Shown here in pieces: positions 24,015 to 32,310 of a DNA stretch of 64,000 nt (positions within the stretch are counted from its first letter, which is position 1; the number at the start of each line of letters is the position of its first letter). Below the pieces are notes generated by a model. The model saw nothing but the letters and a program-made list of their open reading frames with translations. It was not told the DNA's origin and searched no databases. The position numbers and the translations under genes are program-made. This DNA comes from Phycisphaerales bacterium. GTDB taxonomy: Bacteria; Planctomycetota; Phycisphaerae; Phycisphaerales; SM1A02. The stretch spans positions 115,459 through 179,458 of the forward strand of contig JAKVBU010000009.1 in assembly GCA_022446885.1 (NCBI GenBank). Reading direction: 5' to 3'.

Positions 24015-24581
24015 TCACTGGTCGGGGTTGAAGGCATTCATGGCCGCATCAAGGCCGCGGCGGAGCCAAAGTTCGGTTGCATCAGCCGCTCGATCGAGCC
24101 CCTGCTCGATGTCGTCGGCTTGATCAGGGCGGAAGGCCCCGAGGACATAGCTACTCAAAGGAACACTGCCGGGCGAGTCGATTCCGATTCGCAGTCGGCA
24201 CCAGTCGCCACCACCCAGGTGGCTGGTGATGTTTCGCAGGCCATTGTGACCACCGTCTCCTCCGCCGGGGCGGAATCGCAGGCGGCCGCAAGGCAGGGCG
24301 GTGTCATCCACAACCACGAGCAGATCGGTCAGATCGAGCTTGTAGAAGCGAACAGCCTCTCCCACGGCCTCGCCGGAGCGATTCACGAAGGTCGTGGGTT
24401 TGAGCAGCATCACCTTCTCGCCGTCGAGATCCGCTTCGAGGGTGGCTCCCTTGAAGCGGGCCCGAGCGACTTCGCCCGGGGCCAGCCGTCGCGCGACGCG
24501 ATCAAGTACGTCGAACCCGACGTTGTGTCGGGTGCGGTCGTACTCCACGCCGGGATTGCCAATGCCAACCACGAGTTTCAT
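24015..24581 (-). CDS. pth: Peptidyl-tRNA hydrolase
   Basis: A 188-residue enzyme that releases tRNA from prematurely dropped peptidyl-tRNA. The catalytic set is complete: Asn9 in GIGNPG, His19 in RTRHNVGF, Asp92/93 in VVVDDTALP, Asn112 in GGHNGLRN. The substrate-binding segment reads KPTTFVNRSG, where Met is more usual than Val. Normal bacterial Pth length. It sits between rplY (20 bp upstream) and rpsF (26 bp downstream) in a translation-related operon. Confidence 0.97.
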   Translation of the reverse strand: MKLVVGIGNPGVEYDRTRHNVGFDVLDRVARRLAPGEVARARFKGATLEADLDGEKVMLLKPTTFVNRSGEAVGEAVRFYKLDLTDLLVVVDDTALPCGRLRFRPGGGDGGHNGLRNITSHLGGGDWCRLRIGIDSPGSVPLSSYVLGAFRPDQADDIEQGLDRAADATELWLRRGLDAAMNAFNPDQ

Positions 24582-24601
24582 GACGACGAACGAGCGTGGG
24601 C

Positions 24602-25243
24602 TCAGCCCTCGCTCGAGCCCTCCTCGGCCTCCTTCTGGATGACCTCTGGCTCGGCGCCGTCGGCATCGACATCGGTGGCTTCTGCATCTGGCTCAGCGGC
24701 GACCATGGTGATGTGGCAGATGTGCTTCTCCGGAGGCAGGACGGCTTCGACACCCTCTGGCAGATCGAGCTCACCGATGGTGAGGGCTTCCTGCAGATCG
24801 GAGATGTCGGCCTTGATGCCGTGGGGGATGTCACGCACCTTGCAGCGAACTTCGATCTCGGTTCGGATCACTTCCAGCACCGCACCTTCGCCGCTGGCTG
24901 CCTTGCAGTCGCCGGTGAGTGTGACCGAGACGTTCACGTTGACCTCCTGATCGAGGTTCACGCGAGTGAGGTCGAGGTGAATGAGATCGTCTCCCATCCA
25001 GCCAAACTGGAGATCACGCACGAGGCACGTCTCGGCGGACTTCTCGTCTACCTTGACCTCGATGACGTGGGCGCCGCCTTGGAGCACGCCGAGCACGGTC
25101 TTTTCGTCTACGTGGACATGTTCCGGGTCGCCGTTGCCGTAGATGACGGCAGGCAGGCGGCCCGACTGGCGCAGCCTGGCTGCGTGTCGGCTGCCGGTGC
25201 GCTCACGGGTGGAGACCTCGATGGTCGGTGTCTGGGTTGACAT
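24602..25243 (-). CDS. rplY: 50S ribosomal protein L25/Ctc family
   Basis: A 213-residue Ctc-type protein. The N-terminal L25 domain binds 5S rRNA (VSTRERTGSRHAARLRQSGRLPAVIYG; DLQFGWMGDDLIHLDLTRVN). The TL5/Ctc beta domain follows (VNVNVSVTLTGDCKAASGEGAVLE, DIPHGIKADISDLQ, HICHITMV), then a short acidic tail of about 33 residues rich in Asp, Glu and Ala. The order prs-rplY-pth is common in bacteria. It ends 20 bp before pth. Confidence 0.95.
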   Translation of the reverse strand: MSTQTPTIEVSTRERTGSRHAARLRQSGRLPAVIYGNGDPEHVHVDEKTVLGVLQGGAHVIEVKVDEKSAETCLVRDLQFGWMGDDLIHLDLTRVNLDQEVNVNVSVTLTGDCKAASGEGAVLEVIRTEIEVRCKVRDIPHGIKADISDLQEALTIGELDLPEGVEAVLPPEKHICHITMVAAEPDAEATDVDADGAEPEVIQKEAEEGSSEG

Positions 25244-25288
25244 GATTCAGCTCCGAGCCCCGGTGGGGCAGTGAAAGGACAGTCTTGA

Positions 25289-26269
25289 TCAGCGCTTCAC
25301 GCCCGTTCCCCGGCGGAAGAGCGCCGAGATGGACATGTCGTGGTGAATTCGGTGGATGGCATCGCCCAGCAATTGGCCGACGCCCAACGTGACAACCTTG
25401 TGGCGAATCGGGTCGAGGCGACCACGATCTGCGATTGAGTCGGTCACGATGAGTCGGTCGATTGGCGCCTCGGCCAAGCGGTCCATGGCCAAGCCGCACA
25501 GTACGCCGTGCGTTGCCGCTGCAATGACGCGTTCGGCGCCCCGATCGATGACGAGTTCTGCGGCCTGACAGATCGTTCCGGCGGTGGAGATCATGTCATC
25601 AACCATCAGCACGGTTCGGCCATCCACATCGCCAATGAGATTTCGCGAGGAGACGCTTGAACCGGACTCTCGTCGCTTGTCGATGATGGCTAGATCCGCA
25701 TCGAGCATGTTGGCGTAGCCGTTGGCCACCTTCACATTGCCCACATCGGGAGACACGATGACCAGGTCTTCCAACTCTGATCTGATGCCCTGCAGGTAGT
25801 CGCAGAACACGGTCGCAGCCGAGAGGTGGTCCACCGGAATGTCGAAGAAACCCTGGATCTGAGCGGCGTGCAGATCCATCGCGAGCACGCGGTCGGCGCC
25901 GGCCGCCGCGATCAGGTTCGCAACCAGCTTGGCCGTGATGGGTGTGCGTCCGGCGTCCTTACGATCCTGCCGGGCGTACCCGAAGTAGGGCAGCACCGCC
26001 GTGATGCGTTTGGCTGATGCCCGGCGGAGGCAGTCGATGTAGATCAACAACTCCATCAGGTTGGCGTTGACTGGATCGGACGTTGACTGCACGACGAAGC
26101 AGTCTCGGCCACGAACATCCTCCTCGACCCGAACGATGACTTCACCATCAGGGAAGAGCTCGGTTTCGGCGAGCCCCGGGGTGAGTCCGACCACCTCGCA
26201 CATGTCCACCGCCAGTTCACGCGATGCCCGCCCTGCGAAGACCTTCATGTGTTCCTGATCAACTGTCAT
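25289..26269 (-). CDS. prs: Ribose-phosphate pyrophosphokinase
   Basis: Makes PRPP from ribose-5-phosphate and ATP, feeding purine, pyrimidine, His and Trp synthesis. Started at the ATG at 26269 (326 residues), directly behind the glmU-like stop, with AAGGTG as ribosome-binding site; the frame is open upstream through glmU but without homology. Diagnostic parts are FAGRASRELA at the start, ATP loop GYARQDRKDAGRTPITAKLVANL, the metal/flexible-loop region DLHAAQIQGFFDIPVDHL, and the PRPP-binding VDDMISTAGTI. Length and motifs fit class I enzymes. Confidence 0.97.
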   Translation of the reverse strand: MTVDQEHMKVFAGRASRELAVDMCEVVGLTPGLAETELFPDGEVIVRVEEDVRGRDCFVVQSTSDPVNANLMELLIYIDCLRRASAKRITAVLPYFGYARQDRKDAGRTPITAKLVANLIAAAGADRVLAMDLHAAQIQGFFDIPVDHLSAATVFCDYLQGIRSELEDLVIVSPDVGNVKVANGYANMLDADLAIIDKRRESGSSVSSRNLIGDVDGRTVLMVDDMISTAGTICQAAELVIDRGAERVIAAATHGVLCGLAMDRLAEAPIDRLIVTDSIADRGRLDPIRHKVVTLGVGQLLGDAIHRIHHDMSISALFRRGTGVKR

Positions 26270-26279
26270 GAGTACACCT

Positions 26280-27077
26280 TCAGAGAACGCCTGTCGGAGA
26301 TGATGAACGTCTGTTGCGAAGCACGCCGTCAACCAGTTGCAACTGCTCGGGCGTGTTGATGGAGAGAATGTCCTCAGGGGGGACGCCGCCAACGAGCGAC
26401 ACCTTCAGGCCCTTGTCCGCCAGTTGCCGGGGAACGACCGTCAGGTAGTACTCTCCTGAGACTTCATCTCGGGGGAGAACAGCCAGCGCCTGCATGAGCT
26501 CGGGCACGTCAAACACCGCGTAACTGGGATACACCTCGCCAACAGCGGCCTGCTGGGCAGTGGCATTCTTCTGTTCAACGATCTGCTCGAATGCGCCCTT
26601 TTCGTCGCGAATGATCCGGCCATATCCGGTGGGATCGTCCAGCGTGGCCGTGGCCAGCGTCGCTGCTGCGTCGTCGTCGCGATGGGTGCGGACCAATTCG
26701 GCGAGCAAGTCACTGCGAACCAGCGGGCCGTCGCCAGCGAGCACGAACGTGTCGCCTGCAAAGCCCTCCAGTGCATCGGCGCAGACATGTACAGCGTGGC
26801 CAGTGCCCAGTTGCGGAGACTGTTCCACGAAGATGATGTCCTCCTGGCCTTCGAATTGGGCTCGGACGAGTTCCTGTCCGTGGCCAACCACCAGCAAGAT
26901 GGGGGCTGCGCCAGCGGTTCGAACGGCATCGACGACCCAGTGCAGCATGGGACGGTCCGCCACCGGGTGCAGCACCTTGGGCAGATCGCTGCCCATTCGG
27001 GTGCCCTTGCCTGCGGCGAGGATGATCGCCGCCAGTGGCTTCTGCCCTGATCGAGATGAGGTCGTGTCGTTCTGCAT
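26280..27077 (-). CDS. N-acetylglucosamine-1-phosphate uridyltransferase domain (GlmU N-terminal half only)
   Basis: Started at the ATG at 27077 (265 residues). An open frame continues upstream, but it runs through tRNA-Gln and is not coding. The nucleotidyltransferase domain is complete: AIILAAGKGTRMGSDLPKVL, EQSPQLGTGHAVHV, the metal-binding Asp in AGDGPL, TGYGRIIRD, EQKNAT, and the final VGGVPPEDILSINTPEQL. It should activate GlcNAc-1-P (or a related sugar phosphate) to the UDP-sugar for envelope synthesis. The left-handed beta-helix acetyltransferase half of normal GlmU (about 200 residues) is absent, so acetylation must be done elsewhere. It starts 26 bp after tRNA-Gln and ends 10 bp before prs. 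Confidence 0.85.
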   Translation of the reverse strand: MQNDTTSSRSGQKPLAAIILAAGKGTRMGSDLPKVLHPVADRPMLHWVVDAVRTAGAAPILLVVGHGQELVRAQFEGQEDIIFVEQSPQLGTGHAVHVCADALEGFAGDTFVLAGDGPLVRSDLLAELVRTHRDDDAAATLATATLDDPTGYGRIIRDEKGAFEQIVEQKNATAQQAAVGEVYPSYAVFDVPELMQALAVLPRDEVSGEYYLTVVPRQLADKGLKVSLVGGVPPEDILSINTPEQLQLVDGVLRNRRSSSPTGVL

Positions 27078-27103
27078 GGACGTCGAGAGAGGAGTGGGGT
27101 GAA

Positions 27104-27175
27104 CTGGCCCGCCAAGACTTGAACTTGGAATGCCTGTACCAAAAACAGGTGTGTTACCGATTACACCACGGGCCA
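27104..27175 (-). tRNA. tRNA-Gln (anticodon UUG)
   Basis: Read on the minus strand: a perfect 7-bp acceptor (TGGCCCG/CGGGCCA), D arm, anticodon stem CCTGT/ACAGG with loop TTTTGGT (anticodon TTG, reading CAA), and T arm CCAAG/CTTGG with TTCAAGT loop. Discriminator G, no encoded CCA. Only 26 bases separate its 3' end from the glmU-like start, with no promoter-like sequence in between, so the tRNA may be processed from the same transcript. Confidence 0.94.
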
Positions 27176-27498
27176 ATAGGGGTCTGGATGAGTGGGGGCG
27201 TCGCGCTCGCTTGTCTGATACAAACGTTTGCCTGATGGGACCGCTTGTCTGTTTCAACCCTCGGTGGCCTATGGAAGCCCTGGCCGGGGGTGAACACTCA
27301 GGATGGCGCGGGTGCGTCCGGGTGGACGCAGTGCCGCGGCTGGGCCTCCCGGAGCCGGAACACCTGTCAGCCGCGACAGAGGTGCCCCGCGCGGCGCCGA
27401 TTCGCTGTCTCATGCGAACCCTCACCGACGGCTCCTCACGAGGGAGGAACGCGGCATTGTAGGAAATCACTGCGGCTTGTGCCACGTTTGATCAGAAT
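27176..27498. other. Intergenic region of 323 bp between tRNA-Gln and aat
   Basis: I find no convincing gene here; the open frames have no recognisable product. Two structures stand out. The 10-base sequence CGCTTGTCTG occurs twice (27208-27217 and 27242-27251). A perfect 8-bp inverted repeat CGCGGCTG/CAGCCGCG (27335-27342 and 27368-27375) encloses a GC-rich 25-base loop. The region must hold promoters for tRNA-Gln (minus strand) and aat (plus strand), but no clear -35/-10 pair was found. A small RNA is possible; SRP RNA and RNase P signatures were looked for and not seen. Confidence 0.4.
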
Positions 27499-28113
27499 GT
27501 GGGCATGGACACGCTCACCCCCAGTGATCTGGCCGAGGCGATGCTGCGAGGGTACGCCCAGGGCATCTTCGCCATGGACGGCCCGGAGGGGCTGGGCTGG
27601 TATGACCCCGATCCCAGAGCCATTCTGGGCCCGGAGGGGCTGCATGTGAGTCGATCTCTGCGGCAGCGGGTGGACTCGGGCCGGTTCGAGCTGGGCATGG
27701 ACGGCGATCCGCTAGCCGTGATCGGTCTGTGTGCCAGAGCGGGTGCTCCGCCAGAGGACACCTGGATCACGCCACTGTTTCATGAGGCGCTTCAGATCCT
27801 GTTGGGCGATGGATGGGTGCACAGCATCGAAGTCCACCGGGACGGGGCGTTGGTCGGGGGGCTGTACGGCATACACATGAATGGGGTCTTCTTCGCCGAG
27901 TCGATGGTGTCGCTGCCTCCAGCGGGCCGCGACGCCTCCAAGGTCGCCTTGGTGAAGCTCGTGGAGCATTGCCATGCCCGCGGGATAGATCTGATCGACT
28001 GCCAGTTTCTCTCCGAGCATCTGGCTTCACTGGGCTTTATTGAGGTGCCTCGCCGACAGTGGCGGCGGAGGCTGCACGAGGCGTTGATGACTCGGGCTTC
28101 CTGGCGCGACTGA
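27499..28113 (+). CDS. aat: Leucyl/phenylalanyl-tRNA-protein transferase
   Basis: A 202-204 residue enzyme (GTG 27499 or ATG 27505) that adds Leu or Phe from tRNA to proteins with N-terminal Lys or Arg, marking them for ClpS/ClpAP degradation. Family blocks are MLRGYAQGIFAM, WYDPDPRAILGP, the DTWITPLFHEAL region, VGGLYGIHMNGVFFAESMVS and IDCQFLSEHLASLGF. The usual GESMFS reads AESMVS here, a conservative change. It starts a plus-strand block leading into PBP2 (18 bp downstream). Confidence 0.93.
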   Translation: MGMDTLTPSDLAEAMLRGYAQGIFAMDGPEGLGWYDPDPRAILGPEGLHVSRSLRQRVDSGRFELGMDGDPLAVIGLCARAGAPPEDTWITPLFHEALQILLGDGWVHSIEVHRDGALVGGLYGIHMNGVFFAESMVSLPPAGRDASKVALVKLVEHCHARGIDLIDCQFLSEHLASLGFIEVPRRQWRRRLHEALMTRASWRD

Positions 28114-28119
28114 CAAAGG

Positions 28120-28125
28120 TACGCT
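28120..28125 (+). promoter_or_regulatory. -10-like hexamer for the PBP2 gene, leaderless-type spacing
   Basis: TACGCT is followed by exactly six bases and the ATG at 28132. It lies in the 18-bp gap behind aat, so the PBP2-rodA unit may have its own promoter. No Shine-Dalgarno at the expected distance (an AAAGG is too far, before the hexamer). Confidence 0.45.
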
Positions 28126-28131
28126 TCAAGC

Positions 28132-30408
28132 ATGCCCGTCGTCCGCCGCAAGGCGCCCACGTTTTTTCACGGTCGATTGCGTCTGCTTGGCGTGCTGAGC
28201 GGCCTGTGTGCCGCGGCCTTGCTGGCCCAGTCCACCAGGCTGGTCGCCGCCGATGCATCCAGTGCGCTCAAACGTGCTCGGGCTCGATTGCAAACCCACT
28301 ACTGGTTGCCCACCTGGCGTGGACCAATCATCGATCGGAATGGAGCCGTGCTCGCTCGCGACGTGCCTCGATTCGCTGCGGCGGTGGCATGGGATGCCAT
28401 CACTGGCGTGTGGGCTGATCAACAGGCGCGAGACGAAGCGAGGGCCGCAATGGGCGCGACGGCCTGGGCTCAACTTGATGCCCAAGCTCGGGCACAGGCG
28501 ATAGATGAGCGTCGCGGTCGATTCGTGGAGGTGCTGGAGTCACTCTGGAATGCGCTGTCCGAGGCCGGTGAGATTGAGCGTGAGCAGCTCGACGAACGGC
28601 TGCATGCCACGCGTGGGCGGGTGCAGCGATTGGCTGCGTTGGTGCAGGATCGCCAGCGACGGGCGCACGAGGCCAAGGTGGGCCCAGGCGGTGCGCCATT
28701 TCGGCCTCGTCCGATCGCCGAGCAGGTGCAACCTCATGTGCTGCTGGGAGAGGTGGACGACGCCGGCGCTCGGGCGCTACGCAGATTTGCCGATGCCCAT
28801 CCTGATCTTGTCGAGTTGCAGTACGTGCGGCGGCGAGCAACGGACACACCCGGCGAGGTTGTTCTGATCGATACGGACACCATGCCCCGTGATGCCAGAC
28901 GGGGCACCATCGAAGTGCACACCGATCGCCCGGCAAGCATGCTCGTGGGATCGGTTCGCGATGAAGTCTGGCAGGAGGATCTGGAGCGGCGTCCATTCCG
29001 TGATCCGGAGACGGGCGAGATCGACCGCGGCGGGTATCGACTGGATGATCTTGTGGGAGCCTCAGGCATCGAGAGAGCCGCCGAGGATCGACTGCGAGGC
29101 CATCGTGGGTTGGTCAAGACACGCCGCGACACTGGGGAGCGCACCCGCGAGGCGCCCCTCGAAGGGGCGTCGGTGCAATTGACCATCGACGCTCAACTGC
29201 AGCGGCGGGTTGAGGCACTGCTCGATCCCGAAACGGGTCTGACCGTTGTGCAGCCGTGGCATGAGAACGAGGGCCTTGAACCGCAGACACGGCTGCCCGC
29301 ATCGGTCGTGGTGCTCGACATTCCCACTGGCGAAATCATGGCGATGGCATCCACGCCAGGGCGATCTGAATTGTCGGAACTCTCGCTTGCAGATCGCGAG
29401 GCGCTCACGCCTTGGTTGATTCGCCCGACACAGGTTGTCGTGCCCCCTGGATCGATCGTGAAACCTCTGGTGCTGGCTGCAGCTGCGGCAGAGGGACTGG
29501 TGCAGCCCGACGAGACCATCGTGTGCAATGGCCATCATGTGAAGGGGCACCCGGGGGTCGCCCGGTGCTGGGTCTATCGGCCTCAGTACGGCATGTCCAC
29601 CCACGGCCCACTTCAGGCCCGAGAAGCGTTGGCGCGTTCCTGCAACTGCTTTTTCTACGAGTTGGGGGAGCGGCTAGGTCTTGAGGCATTGGCGAAGTGG
29701 TTTGGTGTACTGGGCATGGACAGTGCCCCCGACATCGGACTGACACCGCCGCACATGCGGGCGCGGGGGCTTCGAGTTGAGGCCGCCGGGCTCGTCCCCG
29801 ATGAGGCCCTCCGTGCCGAGATTCGCCTTCGGGGCGAGGATCGTTTTGAAGCCATCGCACAGGCTATCGGTCAGGGGCGACTTGGCTGGACGCCGCTGCA
29901 TGCGGCCGACGCCTTTGCGACGCTCGCCCGCGGCGGTGTACGTGTCGAGCCCACGCTGGTGAAGGGGCATCAGCCCGATCGCAGCGGCCCCGTCACCCGC
30001 ATCCTGCCATTGGCTGCTGTCGAGGCGGCGCTGGATGGGCTGGAGGATGGTGTCACCCGGCACTACGGCACCGGCGCCCGCATCCGCTATGGACCCGGCG
30101 ACACCGAGCCGATCATCACCGTGCCCGAGGTGCGGGTGCAGGCCAAGACCGGAACGGCTCAGGCGCCCCCATGGGTGCGGGATGTTGACGGCAACGGCAC
30201 CATCGAGCCCGGAGAACGAGTCGGCAGTTTGGATCATGCCTGGTACGTCGGGTTGGTCTCTCGTCCCGAAGACGACATGCCTCGATACGCCGTGGCCGTA
30301 CTGGTCGAATACGGCGGGTCGGGGGGGCGATCTGCCGGCCCGATCGCCGATCAGGTCATCCGGGCATTGGTTGAACTGGGCCTGCTCGACGAACCGGAGG
30401 CCGCATGA
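28132..30408 (+). CDS. mrdA: Penicillin-binding protein 2 (peptidoglycan transpeptidase)
   Basis: A 758-residue class B PBP that cross-links peptidoglycan during elongation. There is one N-terminal membrane segment (about residues 15-38). The PBP dimerisation region follows from WRGPIIDRNGAVLARD, interrupted by a long charged helical insertion (roughly residues 95-185, Ala/Arg/Glu-rich) not usual in E. coli PBP2. The transpeptidase motifs are complete: S441-I-V-K in PPGSIVKP, S503-C-N, and K672-T-G in QAKTGTAQA. A Cys pair (VCNGHHV and RCWVYRP) lies between the first two. It is overlapped by rodA, the usual partner. The presence of this pair says the organism builds peptidoglycan, which was long doubted for planctomycetes. 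Confidence 0.93.
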   Translation: MPVVRRKAPTFFHGRLRLLGVLSGLCAAALLAQSTRLVAADASSALKRARARLQTHYWLPTWRGPIIDRNGAVLARDVPRFAAAVAWDAITGVWADQQARDEARAAMGATAWAQLDAQARAQAIDERRGRFVEVLESLWNALSEAGEIEREQLDERLHATRGRVQRLAALVQDRQRRAHEAKVGPGGAPFRPRPIAEQVQPHVLLGEVDDAGARALRRFADAHPDLVELQYVRRRATDTPGEVVLIDTDTMPRDARRGTIEVHTDRPASMLVGSVRDEVWQEDLERRPFRDPETGEIDRGGYRLDDLVGASGIERAAEDRLRGHRGLVKTRRDTGERTREAPLEGASVQLTIDAQLQRRVEALLDPETGLTVVQPWHENEGLEPQTRLPASVVVLDIPTGEIMAMASTPGRSELSELSLADREALTPWLIRPTQVVVPPGSIVKPLVLAAAAAEGLVQPDETIVCNGHHVKGHPGVARCWVYRPQYGMSTHGPLQAREALARSCNCFFYELGERLGLEALAKWFGVLGMDSAPDIGLTPPHMRARGLRVEAAGLVPDEALRAEIRLRGEDRFEAIAQAIGQGRLGWTPLHAADAFATLARGGVRVEPTLVKGHQPDRSGPVTRILPLAAVEAALDGLEDGVTRHYGTGARIRYGPGDTEPIITVPEVRVQAKTGTAQAPPWVRDVDGNGTIEPGERVGSLDHAWYVGLVSRPEDDMPRYAVAVLVEYGGSGGRSAGPIADQVIRALVELGLLDEPEAA

Positions 30409-31583
30409 GCACGCAGCGGCGTTCGCTGGCGAGGCGTCTGGCCCGCTGGCACTGGGGTACGCCGGCATGGCTGACGGTTGGTGCGGCGCTCATTTTGAGC
30501 CTCGTCGGTTTGATCGCCATTGCCACCGTCCGCCCTGATTTGGTGCTGCGACAGACTGTTGCGTTGATTGTCGGGCTCGGTGCGGCGGGGCTTGTTGTTC
30601 TGCCATCACACAAGCGCCTCGACATGATCGCGTGGCCGCTGATGGGATTGTGTCTGTTCATGCTGCTCTTTCTGTTGATCCCCGGCGTGCCCGAGTCGAT
30701 TGTGCGCCCGCGTAATGGCGCAACTCGGTGGATCGATCTGGGCGTGACCGAGATGCAGCCATCGGAACTGGCCAAGGTGGCGGTGGTTTTGGCCATCGCT
30801 TCCTGGCTGAGGTTGCGGCGCAATCAACGTTCGTTCACAGGGCTGTTGCCACCGCTGCTGCTGGCACTGGTTCCCATGGGGCTGATTCTGGTTGAGCCTG
30901 ACTTGGGAACGGCCCTGCTCTTTCTGCCCATCTGCTTTGCGATGCTCGTTGCGGCCGGGGCTCGCTGGCGAGATCTGGGCAAAATTTGTTTGCTGGGGTT
31001 GGCCGGCGCTGCCTTGATGATTCCTCTGCTGCGTCCTCATCAGGTTGATCGCCTTGAAGCCATGTGGGCTCAGATTCGTGGCGATACATCTCTGGCCGAC
31101 AGCAGTGGCTATCAAGGCCAGTTGGCCATGACTATGGTGGCAGCCGGGGGCGTTGCAGGACAGGGGGGATCGCAGGCGGCTGATCTGCTCAAGTGGAATC
31201 ACCTGCCCGAGGATCACAACGACATGGTGTTTGCGGTGATCGCCTTGCGGTGGGGGCTCATCGGGCAGGTTGTGCTCTGGAGCCTCTATCTGCTGCTTGT
31301 TGTCGGCGGCTTGCTCACTGCAGCGACGTGTCGAGAGGCATTTGGACGACTGATCGCGGTAGGGGGGTCGGCGCTGCTGTTTGCACAGATGGTGGTCAAC
31401 ACCGGCATGACCATCGGTGTCATGCCCATCACCGGCATGACACTGCCTTTCGTCAGCGCTGGTGGCTCCAGCCTCGTGACCGCTTGGCTGCTCGTGGGGC
31501 TTGTTTTGAATGTCGGGTTGCGGCCGCCTTCGCGACTGTGGCGAGAACAGTTCGCCTTCGACGATGGAGGTGGACATGGTTGA
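30405..31583 (+). CDS. rodA: RodA/FtsW-family peptidoglycan glycosyltransferase
   Basis: A 392-residue SEDS protein with about ten membrane segments that polymerises lipid II together with PBP2. Family hallmarks are NGATRWIDLGVTEMQPSELA, VEPDLGTALLFLP (with the essential Asp), LPEDHNDMVFAVIALRWGLIG, and TGMTIGVMPITGMTLPFVSAGGSS near the end. The ATG overlaps the PBP2 stop (ATGA), implying translational coupling, and the stop overlaps the start of rsmG by eight bases. FtsW is possible, but the PBP2 partner favours RodA. Confidence 0.93.
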   Translation: MSTQRRSLARRLARWHWGTPAWLTVGAALILSLVGLIAIATVRPDLVLRQTVALIVGLGAAGLVVLPSHKRLDMIAWPLMGLCLFMLLFLLIPGVPESIVRPRNGATRWIDLGVTEMQPSELAKVAVVLAIASWLRLRRNQRSFTGLLPPLLLALVPMGLILVEPDLGTALLFLPICFAMLVAAGARWRDLGKICLLGLAGAALMIPLLRPHQVDRLEAMWAQIRGDTSLADSSGYQGQLAMTMVAAGGVAGQGGSQAADLLKWNHLPEDHNDMVFAVIALRWGLIGQVVLWSLYLLLVVGGLLTAATCREAFGRLIAVGGSALLFAQMVVNTGMTIGVMPITGMTLPFVSAGGSSLVTAWLLVGLVLNVGLRPPSRLWREQFAFDDGGGHG

Positions 31584-32310
31584 TGAGGCGACGCCTGAAC
31601 CCACGCCGATCCCGCCCCCAGAGGACTTCGATCAGACCCTGGCAGAGGCGAATCTGCAGCTTGAGCCACGTGAACGGGTCATGCTCGGTGAATATCTGGG
31701 CATGCTGGTTGCTGCCAATGCCCGGATGAACCTCACCCGGATCGTTGAGCCGGGCGAGGCCTGGCAGCGGCATGTACTCGACGCCCTGACGCTGTTGCCG
31801 TTCATTGAGGCTGCTCAAGGAGGCAATCTGCTTGATCTGGGCTCCGGTGGTGGTCTGCCCGGGCTGGTGCTGGCGATCACCCGCCCCGACCTGCCCGTCA
31901 CGCTGCTGGAAGCGACCTTGAAGAAGGCTCGATTCCTGCAGGAGACAGCGGTCGCATTGGGGCTTGAAAACGTCACAGTGCTCAGTGAGCGAGCTGAGTC
32001 TCTGGGCACACCTGAGGGAGGTGGTCGAGATGGATGGGATCTCGTCACGGCTCGAGCAGTTGCCCCTATGCCCGTGCTTCTGGAATTGGCGCTGCCGCTG
32101 GTCGTGCCCGATGGATATCTGCTTGCGATCAAGGGGCAGCGGGCACATGAAGAGATCGACGCCTCACGGAACGCGCTGCGTCAACTGAGGGCCTCGGTCG
32201 AGACGACGCATCGAACGGCGACCGGCACCATCGTGGTGGTGCGACGCGATGGCCCGATCCCACGACGCTTTCCCAGAAGGCCCGGTGAGCCCGGCCGCCA
32301 ACCACTGTGA
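31576..32310 (+). CDS. rsmG: 16S rRNA (guanine(527)-N(7))-methyltransferase
   Basis: Started at ATG 31576 behind GGAGGTGG (244 residues), overlapping rodA by eight bases. It methylates G527 in the 530 loop of 16S rRNA using SAM. The family parts are RMNLTRIVEPGEAWQRHVLDAL, SAM-binding LLDLGSGGGLPGLVLAI, LLEATLKKARFLQE, LVTARAVAPMPVLLE and LLAIKGQRAHEE. About 20 extra acidic, Pro-rich residues precede the domain. Loss of this gene is known to give low-level streptomycin resistance in other bacteria. Confidence 0.94.
   Translation: MVDEATPEPTPIPPPEDFDQTLAEANLQLEPRERVMLGEYLGMLVAANARMNLTRIVEPGEAWQRHVLDALTLLPFIEAAQGGNLLDLGSGGGLPGLVLAITRPDLPVTLLEATLKKARFLQETAVALGLENVTVLSERAESLGTPEGGGRDGWDLVTARAVAPMPVLLELALPLVVPDGYLLAIKGQRAHEEIDASRNALRQLRASVETTHRTATGTIVVVRRDGPIPRRFPRRPGEPGRQPL

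Noticed and set aside
23907..24950. 347-residue plus-strand frame
   Set aside because: Antisense to pth, rpsF and rplY, all of which have full motif sets.
27331..27440. Possible SRP (4.5S) RNA
   Set aside because: A GC-rich hairpin with GGAAC-like bases is present, but the conserved SRP core around GGUCAGG and the GGAA tetraloop is not found on either strand.
27078..27485. N-terminal extension of the glmU-like frame by 136 codons
   Set aside because: The extension reads straight through tRNA-Gln, giving the typical GVIGNTPVFGTGIPSS translation of a tRNA gene. The real start is the ATG at 27077.
30606..31604. 332-residue minus-strand frame
   Set aside because: Antisense to rodA, whose membrane and SEDS motifs are unambiguous.
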